64,000 nucleotides of DNA from Chitinophaga pollutisoli (lineage in GTDB: Bacteria > Bacteroidota > Bacteroidia > Chitinophagales > Chitinophagaceae), in the NCBI RefSeq assembly GCF_038396755.1, contig NZ_CP149822.1, forward strand, positions 4,122,001 to 4,186,000, given 5' to 3'. The position numbers and the translations under genes are program-made. A model generated the notes under the pieces. That model saw only the letters and a program-made list of their open reading frames with translations. It did no database searches and was not told the DNA's origin. Each line of letters begins with the position of its first letter. Position 1 is the stretch's first letter. Shown piece after piece: positions 63,397 through 64,000 of this stretch.

Positions 63397-64000
63397 ATGA
63401 AAAAGGAAAAAACTGGAACCCCGGCGGCTGCTCATACCGCCGCACCGCGCGGGATGCCATTCTTCCAGGCCAAGCTCGCCGTCAACGAGCCGGGAGACGC
63501 GCATGAGAAAGAAGCTGACGCCATGGCCGACCAGGTGATGCGCATGCCCGCACCGCAAGGCGCGTTTGGCGGCAGCGGCGGGATGATGGTGCAACGGAAA
63601 TGCGCCGCCTGCGAGCAGGATGACGAAAAAGTGCAGCGCTTGCCGATGGCAGACAGGATCACGCCCGTGGTGGCGCCGCCGGTGCAACGGAAATGCGCGG
63701 CCTGTGAGGCGGAAGAAGAAGCGCATCGTTCCGGCGAAGCGCCGGCGCCGGTGGTAGGCGCGGGAACGGAAAGCGCCATCAACGGGATGCGCGGGGGCGG
63801 GCAATCCCTCCCGGCAGATACGCGCGGTTTTATGGAATCGCGCTTTGGGCAGGATTTCGGGAATGTGCGCGTGCATACCGGCAGCGACGCTGGGCAGCTC
63901 AGCAGCCACCTGAGCGCGAGGGCTTTCACGACCGGCAACGATATTTTCTTCAACAACGGGCAGTTTGCGCCCCATAGCCATTCCGGCAAACAACTGCTGG
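63397..64000 (+). CDS. eCIS_core (DUF4157) domain protein, truncated by the window edge
   Basis: The frame from the ATG at 63397 (MKKEKTGTPAAAHTAAP) stays open to 64000, giving at least 201 residues. Two copies of a cysteine motif, VQRKCAACEQDDEKVQ and VQRKCAACEAEEEAH, are followed by the DUF4157 core: MESRFGQDFGNVRVHTGSDA and FTTGNDIFFNNGQFAPHS. The sequence stops just where the metalloprotease-like HExxH is expected, so the motif cannot be confirmed. The domain is the most widespread marker of eCIS cargo loci, and the protein is a candidate effector or cargo-loading factor. An alternative start at 63387 is in another frame and does not give these motifs. Confidence 0.88.
   Translation, partial: MKKEKTGTPAAAHTAAPRGMPFFQAKLAVNEPGDAHEKEADAMADQVMRMPAPQGAFGGSGGMMVQRKCAACEQDDEKVQRLPMADRITPVVAPPVQRKCAACEAEEEAHRSGEAPAPVVGAGTESAINGMRGGGQSLPADTRGFMESRFGQDFGNVRVHTGSDAGQLSSHLSARAFTTGNDIFFNNGQFAPHSHSGKQLL

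Noticed and set aside
42344..64000. Prophage or type VI secretion system
   Set aside because: No capsid, portal, terminase or integrase genes, and no TssJ/L/M membrane complex or ClpV. DUF4255, DUF5908, CIS_TMP and eCIS_core are eCIS markers.

Overview
The window looks like a chromosomal segment of a GC-rich, gliding-type member of the Bacteroidota, most likely Chitinophagaceae. The signs are a full-length SprA (type IX secretion translocon), a secreted protein with a type B T9SS sorting domain, a TonB receptor with a carboxypeptidase-like N-domain, an OmpA/TPR/PD40 protein, futalosine-pathway menaquinone genes, and promoter elements of the Bacteroidota form TAnnTTTG. No rRNA, tRNA, insertion sequence or CRISPR array was recognised.

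From 1 to about 42,150 the genes are mostly core metabolism in short operons on both strands. In order: photolyase; mqnD-mqnB (menaquinone); a PTPS-type pterin synthase with folE; fabD; a small lipoprotein; a PLP sulfur-amino-acid enzyme with a GNAT; DinB; a Nudix-like regulator; fabH; ruvA; sprA; a putative metal-uptake cluster (Cys/His small protein, TonB receptor, Cys-rich BNR lipoprotein); a 47-codon orphan ORF; an SDR; a T9SS type B protein; alpha/beta hydrolase with lnt; guaB; dprA; an e(P4)-type phosphatase; a DUF1569-like protein; an OmpA protein; queE; folD; pckA; pepP; pssA; purS; rsmI. Many gene ends carry clear hairpin terminators.

From 42,344 to the right edge, all on the + strand, lies an extracellular contractile injection system (eCIS, phage-tail-like, AFP/PVC type). 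Order: DUF4255 cap protein, unknown protein, two sheaths, two tubes, DUF5908 small protein, LysM-type baseplate hub protein, VgrG-like spike, PAAR tip, gp25 wedge, baseplate J, S74-chaperone fibre, Pvc12-like baseplate protein, CIS tape-measure protein, a membrane-anchored vWA protein, and an eCIS_core (DUF4157) protein that runs off the end. The AAA+ ATPase expected of such loci is not in the window and is probably just downstream, with the rest of the cargo.

Five genes (photolyase, lipoprotein, alpha/beta hydrolase, dprA, gp25) are each split by what looks like one missing base. Four of the five sit in homopolymer runs of 5-6. This pattern points to consensus errors in the assembly rather than to five pseudogenes, and it matters because gp25 is a core baseplate part of the eCIS.
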